The position numbers and the translations under genes were made by a program. Source: Archangium lansingense (GTDB taxonomy: Bacteria > Myxococcota > Myxococcia > Myxococcales > Myxococcaceae). From it: DNA of 64,000 bases. Positions 6,801 through 15,245 of this stretch are shown here, piece by piece (position 1 is the stretch's first letter; each line of letters opens with the position of its first letter). The stretch lies in the NCBI RefSeq assembly GCF_026626635.1, contig NZ_JAPNKA010000001.1, positions 1,736,001 through 1,800,000 on the forward strand, in the 5' to 3' direction. Below the pieces are notes generated by a model. It was given only the letters and a program-made list of their open reading frames with translations, ran no database searches and was not told where the DNA came from.

Positions 6801-8212
6801 CCCCGGATGATGACCAGGTCCTTGATGCGGCCGGCGAAGAACAGCTCGCCTTCCTGGAGGAAACCCAGGTCTCCGGTGCGCAGCCAGGGGCCGTCGCCCG
6901 TGTCGGCGCGCAAGGCGCGGAAGGTGTGCTCCGTCTCCTCGGGGCGGTTCCAGTAGCCCTGGGCAACGCTGGGGCCCGAGACCCAGATCTCCCCCACTCG
7001 GTCCGAGGAGCAGCGCGTGCGCGTGATGGGGTCCACGATGACGACTTGCACGTCCAGCCACGGGCGGCCCAGGCCCACCGTGCGCCGCGAGCCCGGAGTG
7101 CCCTCGGGCAGCTCGACGACCCACCAGGACTCCAGCGCCGCGCCGTCCACCGTGCGCACCGAGCGGCGCGTGCCCTGGAAGCCACCTGTCACCATGAGCG
7201 TGGCCTCGGCCAGCCCGTAGAGAGGACGCAGCATGTCCGGGCGGAAGCCGCGGGATGCAAAGGCGCGGGTGAAGCGCTCCAGGGTGTCGGGGCGCACGGG
7301 CTCGGCGGCGTTGAAGGCGTAGCTCCAACTGCTCAGGTCCAGCCCCTCGCGCTGCTCCGGCGTCACCTTGCGCGCGCACAGGTCGAAGGCGAAGTTGGGC
7401 CCGCCGCTATGGGTGCCTCGGTAGCGGGAGATGGCTTGCAGCCAGCGCACCGGCTTCTGCAGAAAGGACTCGGGCGGTAGCAGGACGATGGGGAAGCCGG
7501 CGTACACCGGTTGCAGCACGCAGCCGATGAGCCCCATGTCGTGGTACATCGGCAGCCAGCTCACGCCGACGGAGTCCTCCGTTCCGCCGAAGGCCCGCTG
7601 GATGATGGCCGAGTTGTGGAGCAGGTTGCCGTGCGTGAGCAGCACGCCCTTGGGGACGGCGGTGGAGCCCGAGGTGTACTGGATGAAGGCGAGCGTGCTG
7701 GGCGTCACCTCGGGAGGCCGCCACGGCTGCTCAGCGCCCGGCTCCAGGGCATCGGTGGCCACCCAGCGCAGACTGGCGAGCTCTGGCGCGTGGCTGGTGA
7801 GTCCGTCCACCAGGTCGCGGATGGCGCTGGTGGTGAGCACCAGGGTGGCCTGGGCGTCCTGGGCAATGGCGCGCAGCCGCGGCAGCGTGCGGTGCAGGCG
7901 CGTGGGGTCCGGCGGATACACCGGCACGGCCACGACTCCGGCGTACAGCGCTCCGAAGAAGGCGGCGACGTAGTCCAGCCCGAAGGGGTAGAGGAGCAGG
8001 GCCCGCTCCCCGGCCGCGGCGGACTGCTGGAGCGCGGAGGCAATGGCCCGGGCTTGCCGGTCCAATCCCGCGAAGTCCAGGTGCCGGGTCTCCGTCTCTC
8101 CATCTTCCAGGAGGGTGAAGACGCGGCGCGAGGGCTGCTGCTGTGCCCTCCTCCGCAGGAGGTCTACAAAGGTCGAGCCGGGCTCGGGCCGCACCACTGC
8201 CAGGGGCTTCAT
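3743..8212 (-). CDS. FAAL - ACP - unknown - acyl-ACP-reductase-like fusion
   Basis: This 1,489-residue protein joins four parts. Residues 1-585 are a fatty acyl-AMP ligase: YTSGSTAVPKG near 178, WLPMYHDMGLIG, TGDLGF, and the FAAL-type RIKDLVIIRGRNHYPQD. Residues 595-675 are an acyl carrier protein with LGLDSM, phosphopantetheine Ser about 627. Residues 690-1070 match nothing I know. Residues about 1080-1480 resemble cyanobacterial acyl-ACP reductase (AAR): TGLVPSATDYGHAL, TTGHATTAACF and the Rossmann loop GAGSIG near 1260. The plausible activity is to load a free fatty acid onto the built-in ACP and reduce it to an aldehyde. A Cys lies in TTGHATTAACF, but two residues off where I recall the AAR nucleophile. 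The ATG at 8212 (weak GAGAG site) is preferred to GTG at 8224. The gene is monocistronic, without PKS neighbours. Lipid or hydrocarbon metabolism is likely; the product is unknown. Confidence 0.8.
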   Translation of the reverse strand: MKPLAVVRPEPGSTFVDLLRRRAQQQPSRRVFTLLEDGETETRHLDFAGLDRQARAIASALQQSAAAGERALLLYPFGLDYVAAFFGALYAGVVAVPVYPPDPTRLHRTLPRLRAIAQDAQATLVLTTSAIRDLVDGLTSHAPELASLRWVATDALEPGAEQPWRPPEVTPSTLAFIQYTSGSTAVPKGVLLTHGNLLHNSAIIQRAFGGTEDSVGVSWLPMYHDMGLIGCVLQPVYAGFPIVLLPPESFLQKPVRWLQAISRYRGTHSGGPNFAFDLCARKVTPEQREGLDLSSWSYAFNAAEPVRPDTLERFTRAFASRGFRPDMLRPLYGLAEATLMVTGGFQGTRRSVRTVDGAALESWWVVELPEGTPGSRRTVGLGRPWLDVQVVIVDPITRTRCSSDRVGEIWVSGPSVAQGYWNRPEETEHTFRALRADTGDGPWLRTGDLGFLQEGELFFAGRIKDLVIIRGRNHYPQDLERTVEESHPALRPGCSAAFSIDSGQEERLVVVQEVHRDREGDSLEDITHAARQSVTAAHGIHLDTLVLVRHGTMPKTSSGKIQRNACKQDFLAGTLEVLHTARLAPPRAEPTDASPSAFLREQLARFIGIAPEAVDPRRTLAELGLDSMRQLELQQLLESRYGLALRMEELLSHPLGQLLEELGTRKPRAESGPFSIAWDVARDAPALWRYLRKAEPWVAEELERMKRDIPVPPTNGTFDTEGYFRPQGHFRSFYRRGPGESVLAIKGAEVRCEDQIGFFQLLQQRLFERFAKHSVTNTLEYFLIQERKVPGAVTLPEALNEAQRAAELQGRFLEEFHEPGGLPLPLLVVRWSEEVVARFRSRLLPLLSGFTLTIAQNELRDGLACYVYWFPKAPFPRVSHFAGTLAQESQRTGSGGFSNTRLVYATLKHNLDPEAVVDSWVRLTARLLLLGYFPSDIQHFKNGQCIEPQNVLLNGTFADLDSVIPMRQLGGDREFYASFLAMLNLLAHTVRVFLTAESNGTTTLPSPFPHQFQRPDFLEMLSVLHIWERLKVHLREQRHGLRGTLDPRLEELVSSNLSFPVLFEKVLFSLYYAGPTLPESAVHLLSVADVYNDVGSEERQPARKVEYSAKLSVDAAALATLPRAFLEQLRLTPREFIRDCLHGEASLVSVYETFLGRIGLIVLPLEDAALYVDKQRTVDAVVRGLEEAARLGADTVSLTGLVPSATDYGHALQDAIAGRSGLPRFTTGHATTAACFVMMVEQVLRAGGRRMEDEHVTLLGAGSIGTAILRLLLRTLPHPRGLRLCDVPAKREHLLHLTEELMTELGFRGKVEVTCISGNTAPDEVYEASVILSATSAANLLDVDRLRPGTLVVDDSAPHCFDPRRAIRRFQERRDVLFTEAGAIRSHRPVGEIREITFATGWDHKIRAALKLLHPIDDTLMGCVFSSILSSRFEDAPCLVGTPTPRDLDLHYRKLRELRFEAARLYVEDYVLDEDLVGMFRARFGRGAR

Positions 8213-8378
8213 GTCTCTCGGCACCGCTTCAGGGGGACGCCGCGTGGGGGACGCGGCGGTGCCGGGGAACTGGAGTTGTCCCCGACAGACGGATCTTCAT
8301 CCGCCCGCCCGTGGGCTTCAATGGCGGTGGGAAAAGCTCTGAGGCGCCGGGTGGGGTACGCAGACCCCACCCGGGTGC

Positions 8379-9410
8379 TCAGCGACGCCGCGAACGGCGA
8401 GCGTGGGCGGGTGTGGCCTTGCGCCGGCGCAACAGGGTGGCCAGGGCCAGCCCGACGGCGGCCAGCAGGGGCACGCCACCGGTCGAGGAGGCACCGCAGC
8501 CCCCGGGAGGCATCGCCGTGCCTGCGAGCGTCGCGTCATCGGGGACGAGGCCGCCCGTGCCCGGGACGGAGTCCGGGGGCATCTGCGCAATGGGCTGCTC
8601 GGGCTGCTCGGGCTGCTCAGGAGGGGGATCTCCCTCGCCGGAGGCGCCATCATCCGGCGTGCCCTCGGGAGCCGGCTGCGGCTCCGGGGTGGCGACGACG
8701 GGAGCGGGTAGGACGTCCTCCAGCTGGGTGGCCTGGATGAAGCCGTCGTGGAAGACCACACCCTCTGGGGCGATGGACGCATCGCGGTAGAGGCCGAGCT
8801 TGAGGTAGTTGAGCTGGCCCGCGTACTGCGTGGCCACCTTCGTCAGGGGCAGGACGACCTTGCCATTGTGGTACAGCTCGACGAAGCCGACCTTCGGATC
8901 CGGGGACCACTTCACGTGCAGGATGAAGTCGTTCCAGAGCTCGCGCTGGAGCGGGGCCCGCCAGACGATATTCCCGCTGCTACCGCCCACGCGCAGGCGC
9001 AGCTGATCATCCACCACGTAGAACTCGAGCGGCGGAGAGCCACCGTTTCCTTCGTGGTGCCACTGGGTGAAGATCTGCCACTTGGGGGAGCGTGGGAAGC
9101 TGCTCGGGAAGAGCGTGCTCCACTTGTAGAAGAACTCGGAGCCAGCCGGCTCACGGTCCATGTAGACCAGCTCGTTGCGGTTGCCGCTGGCGTTGATGGG
9201 ATCATCGCCCTGGCGGACGATGGTCTTCAGCGCGTAGCGGCCCTCTCGCACGGTCGAGTCGACCACCTGCAAGCGGCTCGAGGAGACAGTCTGCGCGCGA
9301 TCCCATTGTGAGGTGTTGCCCGTCTCGAAATCCCCCGTCCACACGGTGGAAGCGGTGGCCAGGGTGGGCAGCAGCAATGCGAAGGGGGCAAGTTTCAGCA
9401 AACGCTTCAA
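8379..9410 (-). CDS. Secreted heparin-lyase-I-like polysaccharide lyase, MYXO-CTERM
   Basis: The 343-residue precursor has a signal peptide (MKRLLKLAPFALLLPTLATAS), then a beta-jelly-roll-type domain at about 22-225 resembling the PF14099 polysaccharide lyase family (WTGDFETGNTSQWDR, NRNELVYMDREP, WQIFTQWHHEGNGG, and YLKLGLYRD near its end). A Pro/Glu-rich linker with repeated PEQ units (about 235-290) leads to a C-terminal MYXO-CTERM-type tail: GGCGASS, a hydrophobic helix and RRRK. Such tails direct myxobacterial proteins to surface retention through processing at the Cys. The enzyme should cleave acidic polysaccharide outside the cell; the substrate is not determined. There is a 181-base gap from the start to the next gene's end, which should contain its promoter. 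Confidence 0.8.
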   Translation of the reverse strand: MKRLLKLAPFALLLPTLATASTVWTGDFETGNTSQWDRAQTVSSSRLQVVDSTVREGRYALKTIVRQGDDPINASGNRNELVYMDREPAGSEFFYKWSTLFPSSFPRSPKWQIFTQWHHEGNGGSPPLEFYVVDDQLRLRVGGSSGNIVWRAPLQRELWNDFILHVKWSPDPKVGFVELYHNGKVVLPLTKVATQYAGQLNYLKLGLYRDASIAPEGVVFHDGFIQATQLEDVLPAPVVATPEPQPAPEGTPDDGASGEGDPPPEQPEQPEQPIAQMPPDSVPGTGGLVPDDATLAGTAMPPGGCGASSTGGVPLLAAVGLALATLLRRRKATPAHARRSRRR

Positions 9411-9591
9411 GCTCAGTCCTTTCGTTCCGTTGGGTTCCCACGGACAAACGGACCCCCTTCAGACTTCCCGGTGTGACTCCCTGTCAGCCCTCCCTGGAGT
9501 AGGTGCCTCCTGGCCCTCTTGTGCAGCCTCGGGACCCACGAGCGCCTCGCCGGAAGTCCGTCCGGCGAGGAGGCACGTGCCCTCTATTATT

Positions 9592-10443
9592 TCAGGAGGT
9601 TAGAGCCACGGCGTGGTGGCGCAGGTGGTCCGCGATGAAGGTCGAGACGAAGTAGTAGCCGTGGTCGTACCCGTCCTGGGAACGGAGCGTCAGGGGCTGC
9701 CCCGCCTGGTCGCAGGCCTCGCGGAGGAGCTCGGGTTTGAGCTGCTCCACGAGGAACTTGTCGCGCGTGCCCTGGTCCACGAGCAGGGGCGGGAGGCGCG
9801 AGCGCCCGGAGCGGATGAGCTCGAGGGAGTCCCACTCCTTCCAGGCCTCGGTGTCGGGCCCGAAGTAGGTGGTGAAGGCCTTCTTTCCCCAGGGGACGCG
9901 CATGGGCGCGCAGATGGGGGCGAAGGCGGAGACGGAGCGGTAGCGGCCGGGCTGGCGCAAGGCGCAGACGAGGGCGCCATGTCCTCCCATGGAGTGGCCG
10001 AAGATGCCCTCGCGGTCCATACGGGCGGGGAAGTTCTTCCCGATGAGCTCCGGCAGCTCGCGGGTGACGTAGCTGAACATCCGGAAGCGTGAGGCCCAGG
10101 GCTGCTGCGTGGCATCCACGTAGAAGCCGGCGGCGGTGCCCACCTCCCAGTCGGCGTTCTCATTCGGGATGCCGGTGTCGCGCGGGCTGGTGTCGGGGAC
10201 CACGAGCATCAGCCCCAGCTCCGCGGCGAGCCGTTGCGCACCGGCTTTGATCTGGAAGGTCTCCTCGGTGCAGGTAAGGCCCGAGAGGAAGTAGAGCACG
10301 GGCACCTTGCCCGCCTGGGCCTGCGGGGGCACATAGACGGAGAAGCGCATCTCGCCGCCACACACCGCCGAGTCGTGGCGGTAGAAGGCGACGGTGCCTC
10401 CGAAGCAGCGGTGCTCGGAGGCGAGCCGGAGGACTGCATCCAT
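9592..10443 (-). CDS. fghA: S-formylglutathione hydrolase
   Basis: The 283-residue cytosolic esterase hydrolyses S-formylglutathione to formate and glutathione, the last step of glutathione-dependent formaldehyde removal. The family signature GHSMGGHGAL (nucleophile Ser about 151), LVDQGTRDKFL (Asp) and DGYDHGYYF (His) form the catalytic triad of the esterase D group. Length and the early motif FLSGLTCTEE fit the family. The ATG at 10443 shares its A with the TGA stop of the upstream dehydrogenase (TGATG), so the two are translationally coupled and work in sequence. Confidence 0.95.
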   Translation of the reverse strand: MDAVLRLASEHRCFGGTVAFYRHDSAVCGGEMRFSVYVPPQAQAGKVPVLYFLSGLTCTEETFQIKAGAQRLAAELGLMLVVPDTSPRDTGIPNENADWEVGTAAGFYVDATQQPWASRFRMFSYVTRELPELIGKNFPARMDREGIFGHSMGGHGALVCALRQPGRYRSVSAFAPICAPMRVPWGKKAFTTYFGPDTEAWKEWDSLELIRSGRSRLPPLLVDQGTRDKFLVEQLKPELLREACDQAGQPLTLRSQDGYDHGYYFVSTFIADHLRHHAVALTS

Positions 10444-11555
10444 CACGAGTACCTCACCACGGCGCGGATGGACTCGCCCCGGTGCATCAGGTCGAAGCCC
10501 TCGTTGATGCGCTCCAGGGGCAGGGTGTGAGTGATGAGCGGGTCGATCTGAATCTTCCCGTCCATGTACCAGTCGACGATGCGGGGCACGTCGGTGCGGC
10601 CGCGGGCACCGCCGAAGGCACTGCCCTTCCACACGCGCCCGGTGACGAGCTGGAAGGGACGGGTGCTGATCTCCTGCCCCGCCGCGGCCACGCCGATGAC
10701 GATGCTCTCGCCCCAGCCGCGGTGGCAGCACTCGAGCGCCTGCCGCATGGTCTGCACGTTGCCGATGCACTCGAAGCTGTAGTCGGCGCCGCCTCCGGTG
10801 AGGTTGACGAGGTAGGGCACCAGGTCCGCGCCCACCTCCTTCGGATTGACGAAGTGGGTGAGGCCGAACTTCTCGGCCATGGCGCGACGGGAGGGGTTGA
10901 TGTCCACGCCGACAATCTGGTCCGCGCCCACCATGCGGCAGGCCTGCACCACGTTGAGGCCAATGCCGCCCAGCCCGAAGACGACCACCCGGGCGCCCGC
11001 CTCCACCTTGGCGGTGTAGATGACGGCGCCGATACCGGTGGTCACCCCGCAGCCGATGTAACAGACCTTGTCGAAGGGGGCGTCCTCGCGAATCTTCGCC
11101 ACGGCGATCTCTGGGAGCACCGTGTGGCTCGCGAAGGTGGACGTGCCCATGTAGTGGTGGATGGGGTCCTTGCCGATCCGGAAACGGCTGGTGCCATCGG
11201 GCATGAGTCCCTTGCCCTGGGTGGCGCGGATGGCGGTGCAGAGGTTCGTCTTGCGCGACAGGCAGGACTTACATTGCCGGCACTCGGGGGTGTAGAGCGG
11301 GATGACGTGGTCGCCCTTCTTCAGCGAGGTGACGCCGGGCCCGACGTCCACCACCACGCCCGCGCCCTCGTGGCCGAGGATGCAGGGGAAGAGGCCCTCG
11401 GGGTCCTTGCCCGAGAGGGTGTACTCGTCGGTGTGGCAGATGCCCGTGGCCTTCAGCTCGATGAGGACCTCGCCGGCCTTGGGACCTTCGAGGTGAACCG
11501 TCTCGATGCGCAGGGGCTTGCCGGGTTCGAACGCCACCGCTGCCTTGATGTCCAT
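10443..11555 (-). CDS. frmA: S-(hydroxymethyl)glutathione dehydrogenase, class III ADH
   Basis: The 370-residue zinc alcohol dehydrogenase oxidises S-(hydroxymethyl)glutathione, formed from formaldehyde and glutathione, with NAD+. Visible motifs are GICHTDEYTLSG (catalytic zinc Cys), GHEGAGVV, the structural-zinc Cys cluster CRQCKSCLSRKTNLC, and the Rossmann motif GLGGIGLNVV. Full length for class III ADH. The start at 11555 has GGAGAG upstream. It is first in a two-gene operon with fghA. No frmR-type regulator is seen nearby, and the 159 bases to the next gene are available for a promoter. Confidence 0.95.
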   Translation of the reverse strand: MDIKAAVAFEPGKPLRIETVHLEGPKAGEVLIELKATGICHTDEYTLSGKDPEGLFPCILGHEGAGVVVDVGPGVTSLKKGDHVIPLYTPECRQCKSCLSRKTNLCTAIRATQGKGLMPDGTSRFRIGKDPIHHYMGTSTFASHTVLPEIAVAKIREDAPFDKVCYIGCGVTTGIGAVIYTAKVEAGARVVVFGLGGIGLNVVQACRMVGADQIVGVDINPSRRAMAEKFGLTHFVNPKEVGADLVPYLVNLTGGGADYSFECIGNVQTMRQALECCHRGWGESIVIGVAAAGQEISTRPFQLVTGRVWKGSAFGGARGRTDVPRIVDWYMDGKIQIDPLITHTLPLERINEGFDLMHRGESIRAVVRYS

Positions 11556-11714
11556 GCTGTGCTCTCCAGTTGCGGGATGTAGCGAGTTGCGGCGGAGGGT
11601 AGCGGGCAGGGGCGGGCCCTGGGGGCTTCACCGGCCGAAGAATTGCGCTTCCCGACAGTCGCGGTAACACATGGTCGGATTTGCTGGTCACCTGAGTAGC
11701 ACCGGACGAGGCGC

Positions 11715-12867
11715 ATGAGAGGCGTGGCCGACAGAGCGAGGGCGGTAGGGCGGCCCGGCGGGACGAGTGTCCTGCTGGTGTCGCTGCTGCTCGTCGTGTC
11801 GGCCTCCGGGTGCGGCCAGCTGGACGATTCGATTGATTCCCTCACCCTCCAGTTGGAGGAGCTGAGCCGGCACCGGCACGACACCGCCGGGAAGTCCGGA
11901 AAGGGCACGGCTCTCCCGCACCAGGCCTCGGTGCGTGAGTGGGAGCCGGAGCCAGCGCAGCGTTCCGCCCGAGTACGGGGGACGCTCATCGCGGGCCTCG
12001 CGGTCAGCCGCGCGGACACCCCGCCTGTCGTAACGGGGACCGGGCTTCAACGGTCCCCACCGGGTCAGGAGGCACAGCCTCCGAGGCAGGCCCGGAGATA
12101 TGAGTCCCCGCAGGTGAAGAAGGGACTCTCACCCGGTGTCGGGTCCGCCATGGTGCGGACACGGGTTGCCGCGCCCGAGGGAATGGCGCGGCTATTGGCC
12201 GCCGGTCCGCAGCCGGTGAAGGCCATCCGTCAGGCAGTCAGCGTGAGCGCACCGCGGCTGCAGGGCGTCGTCCGAGGCAGGTGGATTCAATCCACCGAAC
12301 CGTCGGACGTGGAGCGTCCATTGATGGGGATGGGCGGAACATCCCCGCCGCAACTCCTCGCGCAACGCGACGCCGTCAGGGCACCTGACGGGACCGCGGG
12401 TGTGGAGGGGCCGAGGAGACGTCCACCTGAAGCGGTGGGGCGTCATCCAGGTCAAGAGGCGCTATGCGCTCACGGGAGCTGTGTGGCTTCCTACGGGCGT
12501 ATGGCAGGGCTACCACTAACCGCCGTGACCGGTGGTGCTGCCGGAGGACGCGGGCTCGTGCTCGCGCGCGGGCCCGAGGGCCCACCGCCTCGAGCACACC
12601 CGGTGATAGGACGGGAGGGCACGCGCCGAGTCATAGGCCTGCGCCCCGAGCACCTGCACGCCTCCGCGAGGCGTGGGCGCGTGGCGAGCAGGCGTCTCGA
12701 ATGGGACGCTGGGCCGCCTCATCCTGGGCCTGTCCGAGGTGGCCTGGAGCGACGCGCTCTAGAACACCACCAGGAACATCGCGTCAGCCCTCCGCTTGGA
12801 GATCGCGCTGAATACCGCGCTCGACTCGCCATTGCGGGCCTATGGGATGCCGCGCCTCCAGGGCTAG
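11715..12867 (+). pseudogene. Decayed lipoprotein gene, probable partner of the DUF3396 gene
   Basis: The first about 100 codons look real: a signal peptide ending in the lipobox ASGC (MRGVADRARAVG..., then LLVSLLLVVSASGC), followed by a charged region. After that the same frame stays open to 13118 but turns into Arg/Pro/Gly/His-rich, non-protein-like sequence. Good coding sequence reappears in another frame (+1 relative to line start 11701): VHLKRWGVIQVKRRYA...TGVWQGYH before a stop at 12517. Further along are LGRLILGLSEVAWSDAL, a TAG, then ALRLEIALNTALDSPLRAYG before a stop at 12865. The pattern is a lipoprotein gene broken by at least one frameshift and several stops. Its place directly before an immunity-type gene suggests a dead toxin; I do not recognise the domain. 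Confidence 0.55.
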
Positions 12868-13331
12868 GGCGTGTCCACGAAGTTTTTGGACATAGTCAGG
12901 AGAGTGGTCAGGGCTACGGAAAGCACCGGTCCTTCTGGATGCCTTGCTCTCCGGAGGTACAGCACCAGAGAGCTCTGGCCCCCTGGCCACAAACCCGGAG
13001 GCGGGAGGTCTTCCGGTCGCACGTGGCTCGAACTGGTCCGACCATCGGACCAGTTGCGCGAACTCGCGCCCGGAAGTCGTCTCTCCCCACTGCGCGAATA
13101 CGTCCAAGAGCTCCGTAGACACTCCACTAGGGATGCCGGCAGATGTCGGGCGTGGTGGTGTCGGACACGGCATACACGCTCTTCAACAGTGCAGTCTGGG
13201 AACAGGGTAACCGGGACCGCAGTGGTGGTCTGGCGGCCATGTTGTGCGTCAGCGGCAAGGCGCTCTTCCGGTGCAACCGGGAGATGTGGCGCCGCGTTGC
13301 TCGCACAGTTGGGTATTACGCGCCTACCGCA
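12868..13331. other. Degenerate stretch without a supportable gene
   Basis: These 464 bases have several open frames on both strands but none has a start, a binding site and protein-like composition together. On the minus strand, GVSTELLDVFAQWGETTSG and REFAQLVRWSDQFEP look like a worn protein fragment. On the plus strand, WEQGNRDRSGGL and CNREMWRRVARTVGYY, directly upstream of the DUF3396 gene, could be an old N-terminus. A short inverted repeat GTCCA...TGGAC lies at about 12871-12888. I read the region as debris left when the upstream gene decayed, perhaps with an old insertion. Confidence 0.4.
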
Positions 13332-14351
13332 ATGACGTACCCCTATCCTCGAATTCGCCCTGTGGGCGTCCCTCTCGTGGACGGCGCTGACCGCGAGGAG
13401 CTGCTCGCCCGTGAGGTCATCCGGCTCGCATTCTTCCTGCCGCACGATCATCCGGACGTCGCTTCGGGTGTGAGTCTTGCCCTCGATAGCTACATGCAGA
13501 TGGTGGGGGAAGGCCCTGAGAGCATCAACGAGGCTTTCGTCGATGACGACGAGGGGGCACCGCTTTCACCGGACCGATGGAAGTCCATCCGACACCGTCT
13601 CCGGCCCGAGCGGCATTGGCGCTTCGCTGACGACTACAGCGAGTCCTACGCGAATCGAGTGGAGAAAAGGCGCTACGAGACGCAGCTCTTCCTCGATGGA
13701 GGTGGCGCTCGGACTGGCTACAGCTTCCGGTATCGAGCACGCATCCCCTGGCGGACGCCTGCTTCGAACAAGGTGAGCCTGCTGACGGCGACCGTCCCCA
13801 CCGAGTTCCTGGAAGCCCATGGGCCTGCCCGTGTGGCTGAGCTCGCTCGCACGATGGCTTCCCAACTGCAATTCACCACGGGGCATGTAGGCCTCAATCT
13901 TCAGCTCTACTGGCCTTTGCGGTCCACGGATGACGCCCTTCGAGCCGCGGCTTTTCGCTACCCCGGTGTCGATCTGCGCCCGGCTTGGCTTTGGGAGGAG
14001 GACGTGGGCTTCCACGTGGATGGTGTCCACTGGCTGAACTTCTTCGCTCCGCCAGTGCTCAAGAAGCTCGGGGGGGCACACGGTCTCCGAGCGCGGTTAC
14101 GCTCCGACAACACTCGTGTCGAGACGATCAACGATAAGCGTGTGGTCGTTTCGCTCGGGGAGTGGCCTGAGTCGGGTGATTTGGTCCAAGGGCTTACCCT
14201 GCCAGCCTACCGGGAGCTCTCGCACGTTCTCGCGCCGCTGCTCGAACCGCTGGAGAGCTCATCTCCCGTTACCTGGATGGCCGCCGGCAATTCCTTCCTG
14301 GGCTTCACCGAGGAAGAGGCACTGAAGTGGTGGCGCCGCTTTCTCGATTGA
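13332..14351 (+). CDS. DUF3396 (type VI immunity family) protein
   Basis: The 339-residue product matches the DUF3396 family found as the immunity partner of toxins in proteobacteria and myxobacteria. Characteristic stretches are VIRLAFFLPHDHPDVASGV near the start, TATVPTEFLEAHGP, ARTMASQLQFTTGHVGLNL, FRYPGVDLRPAW and the final FTEEEALKWWRRFLD. No signal peptide, so it should be cytoplasmic. The ATG at 13332 gives the usual family length; a longer in-frame reading from 13143 adds a sequence that does not look conserved, and neither start has a clear Shine-Dalgarno site. No intact toxin gene is adjacent; the broken lipoprotein gene upstream is the best candidate for the lost partner, which would make this an orphan immunity gene. 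Confidence 0.8.
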   Translation: MTYPYPRIRPVGVPLVDGADREELLAREVIRLAFFLPHDHPDVASGVSLALDSYMQMVGEGPESINEAFVDDDEGAPLSPDRWKSIRHRLRPERHWRFADDYSESYANRVEKRRYETQLFLDGGGARTGYSFRYRARIPWRTPASNKVSLLTATVPTEFLEAHGPARVAELARTMASQLQFTTGHVGLNLQLYWPLRSTDDALRAAAFRYPGVDLRPAWLWEEDVGFHVDGVHWLNFFAPPVLKKLGGAHGLRARLRSDNTRVETINDKRVVVSLGEWPESGDLVQGLTLPAYRELSHVLAPLLEPLESSSPVTWMAAGNSFLGFTEEEALKWWRRFLD

Positions 14352-14368
14352 TGGAGGTCCTTTTGGCC

Positions 14369-14475
14369 AGGGCCAGGCGGCTCCACCGGGAGGGTTCCTG
14401 CTCGGGCCTCCCGGGTATTGCCGCGCTGGCATGCTGTGCGCTCAGATGAGCGTCATGCTCGCTCCCGCTTCCGCT
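14369..14475 (+). repeat. Diverged duplicate of the P450 promoter/start region
   Basis: This segment aligns with 16175-16282: both contain CCAGGCGGC(T)CACCGG-like sequence, TATTGCCGCGCTGG, CAGATG and CATGCTCGCTCCCG in the same order and spacing, at roughly 80% identity by eye. The duplicate even retains the first codons (MSVMLAPA against MRPMLAPV), then similarity stops and the sequence runs into the 3' end of the CHRD gene. It is most simply the stump of a second P450 gene. Confidence 0.65.
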
Positions 14476-14478
14476 CCG

Positions 14479-15111
14479 CTACTCCTGAACGGCGTAGAGC
14501 TGACCGCGCATCTCGCCGTAGTAGGTGTGCGCCTTGGTGTGGAGGTTGAAATAGAGCACGCCCTTCCTCGCCAGGCTCTCGAGGCCGGCGAGCGTCTTGA
14601 CCTGCCCGGGGAGTCCCAGCTCGGAGGGGCAGCCCTCGGGCAGCGAGGGCTTCAGGCCCGGCATGTCCTTGACGAAGACGACGTTCTTGTTGGTGAGCTC
14701 CACGGAGAACTTGCCGTCGACGAACTTCTTCGCCGGGCTCCCGGACTCGCCGAAGTCCACGATGATGGGGCCGAGGATCCCCGGGGGGCCGCAGTGGATG
14801 TGGAACATGAGGATGTCGGCGGGGTTCACTCCTTGAATCTGGACCTCGACATAGGCCTTGCTCAGGTCCTTGGCGAACCGGAGCTGCCCATGGCCCCTCG
14901 ACTTGCGGTTCTCGCGAAGCACCGACGGGGCCGTGGACCCGAGGCTCTTCTCCAGCGGCTTCGGGACCTCCGTCTCCTCTCCGGGCTCCTGGGCGGGACT
15001 CATCCAGGCCTCGTAGACCGTGTAGGTCGTCGCGCCGAGTGAAGGGTCCTTGGCCTGGGCGGGCAGGGTGGACAGAGCGAGAGCGAAGGCGAGGGCCGTA
15101 GGCGTGCGCAT
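14479..15111 (-). CDS. Secreted CHRD-domain protein
   Basis: The 210-residue precursor has a signal peptide (MRTPTALAFALALSTLPAQA) and a CHRD-type beta domain: ILMFHIHCGPPGILGPIIVDFG, SGSPAKKFVDGKFSVELT, then YFNLHTKAHTYYGEMRGQL, the hallmark ending of the family. CHRD domains are extracytoplasmic and have no known enzymatic role. The ATG at 15111 is chosen because AAGGAGG lies 8 bases upstream and the signal peptide follows directly. It is transcribed divergently from a LysR regulator with 134 bases between the starts, so the regulator may control it. Confidence 0.85.
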   Translation of the reverse strand: MRTPTALAFALALSTLPAQAKDPSLGATTYTVYEAWMSPAQEPGEETEVPKPLEKSLGSTAPSVLRENRKSRGHGQLRFAKDLSKAYVEVQIQGVNPADILMFHIHCGPPGILGPIIVDFGESGSPAKKFVDGKFSVELTNKNVVFVKDMPGLKPSLPEGCPSELGLPGQVKTLAGLESLARKGVLYFNLHTKAHTYYGEMRGQLYAVQE

Positions 15112-15245
15112 GGTGCATTCCTCCTTGGGAACTGCGGCTTCCTTCGTAGCCCCAGCGGCGCGCGGCCGATGGCCAAAGACGGACAGGCGGTGGCCGTGCG
15201 CTGTACAGCGGCCCTCACAGCGGCCAGGAGCAGCGAGGTAGGAGC

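Noticed and set aside
12868..13331. Minus-strand reading frames opposite the DUF3396 upstream region
   Set aside because: They are open but have no binding site and drift out of protein-like composition; recorded only as degenerate sequence.
13143..13331. Longer N-terminus for the DUF3396 protein starting at ATG 13143
   Set aside because: It adds 63 residues beyond the usual family start and overlaps debris; the shorter start at 13332 fits the family better.
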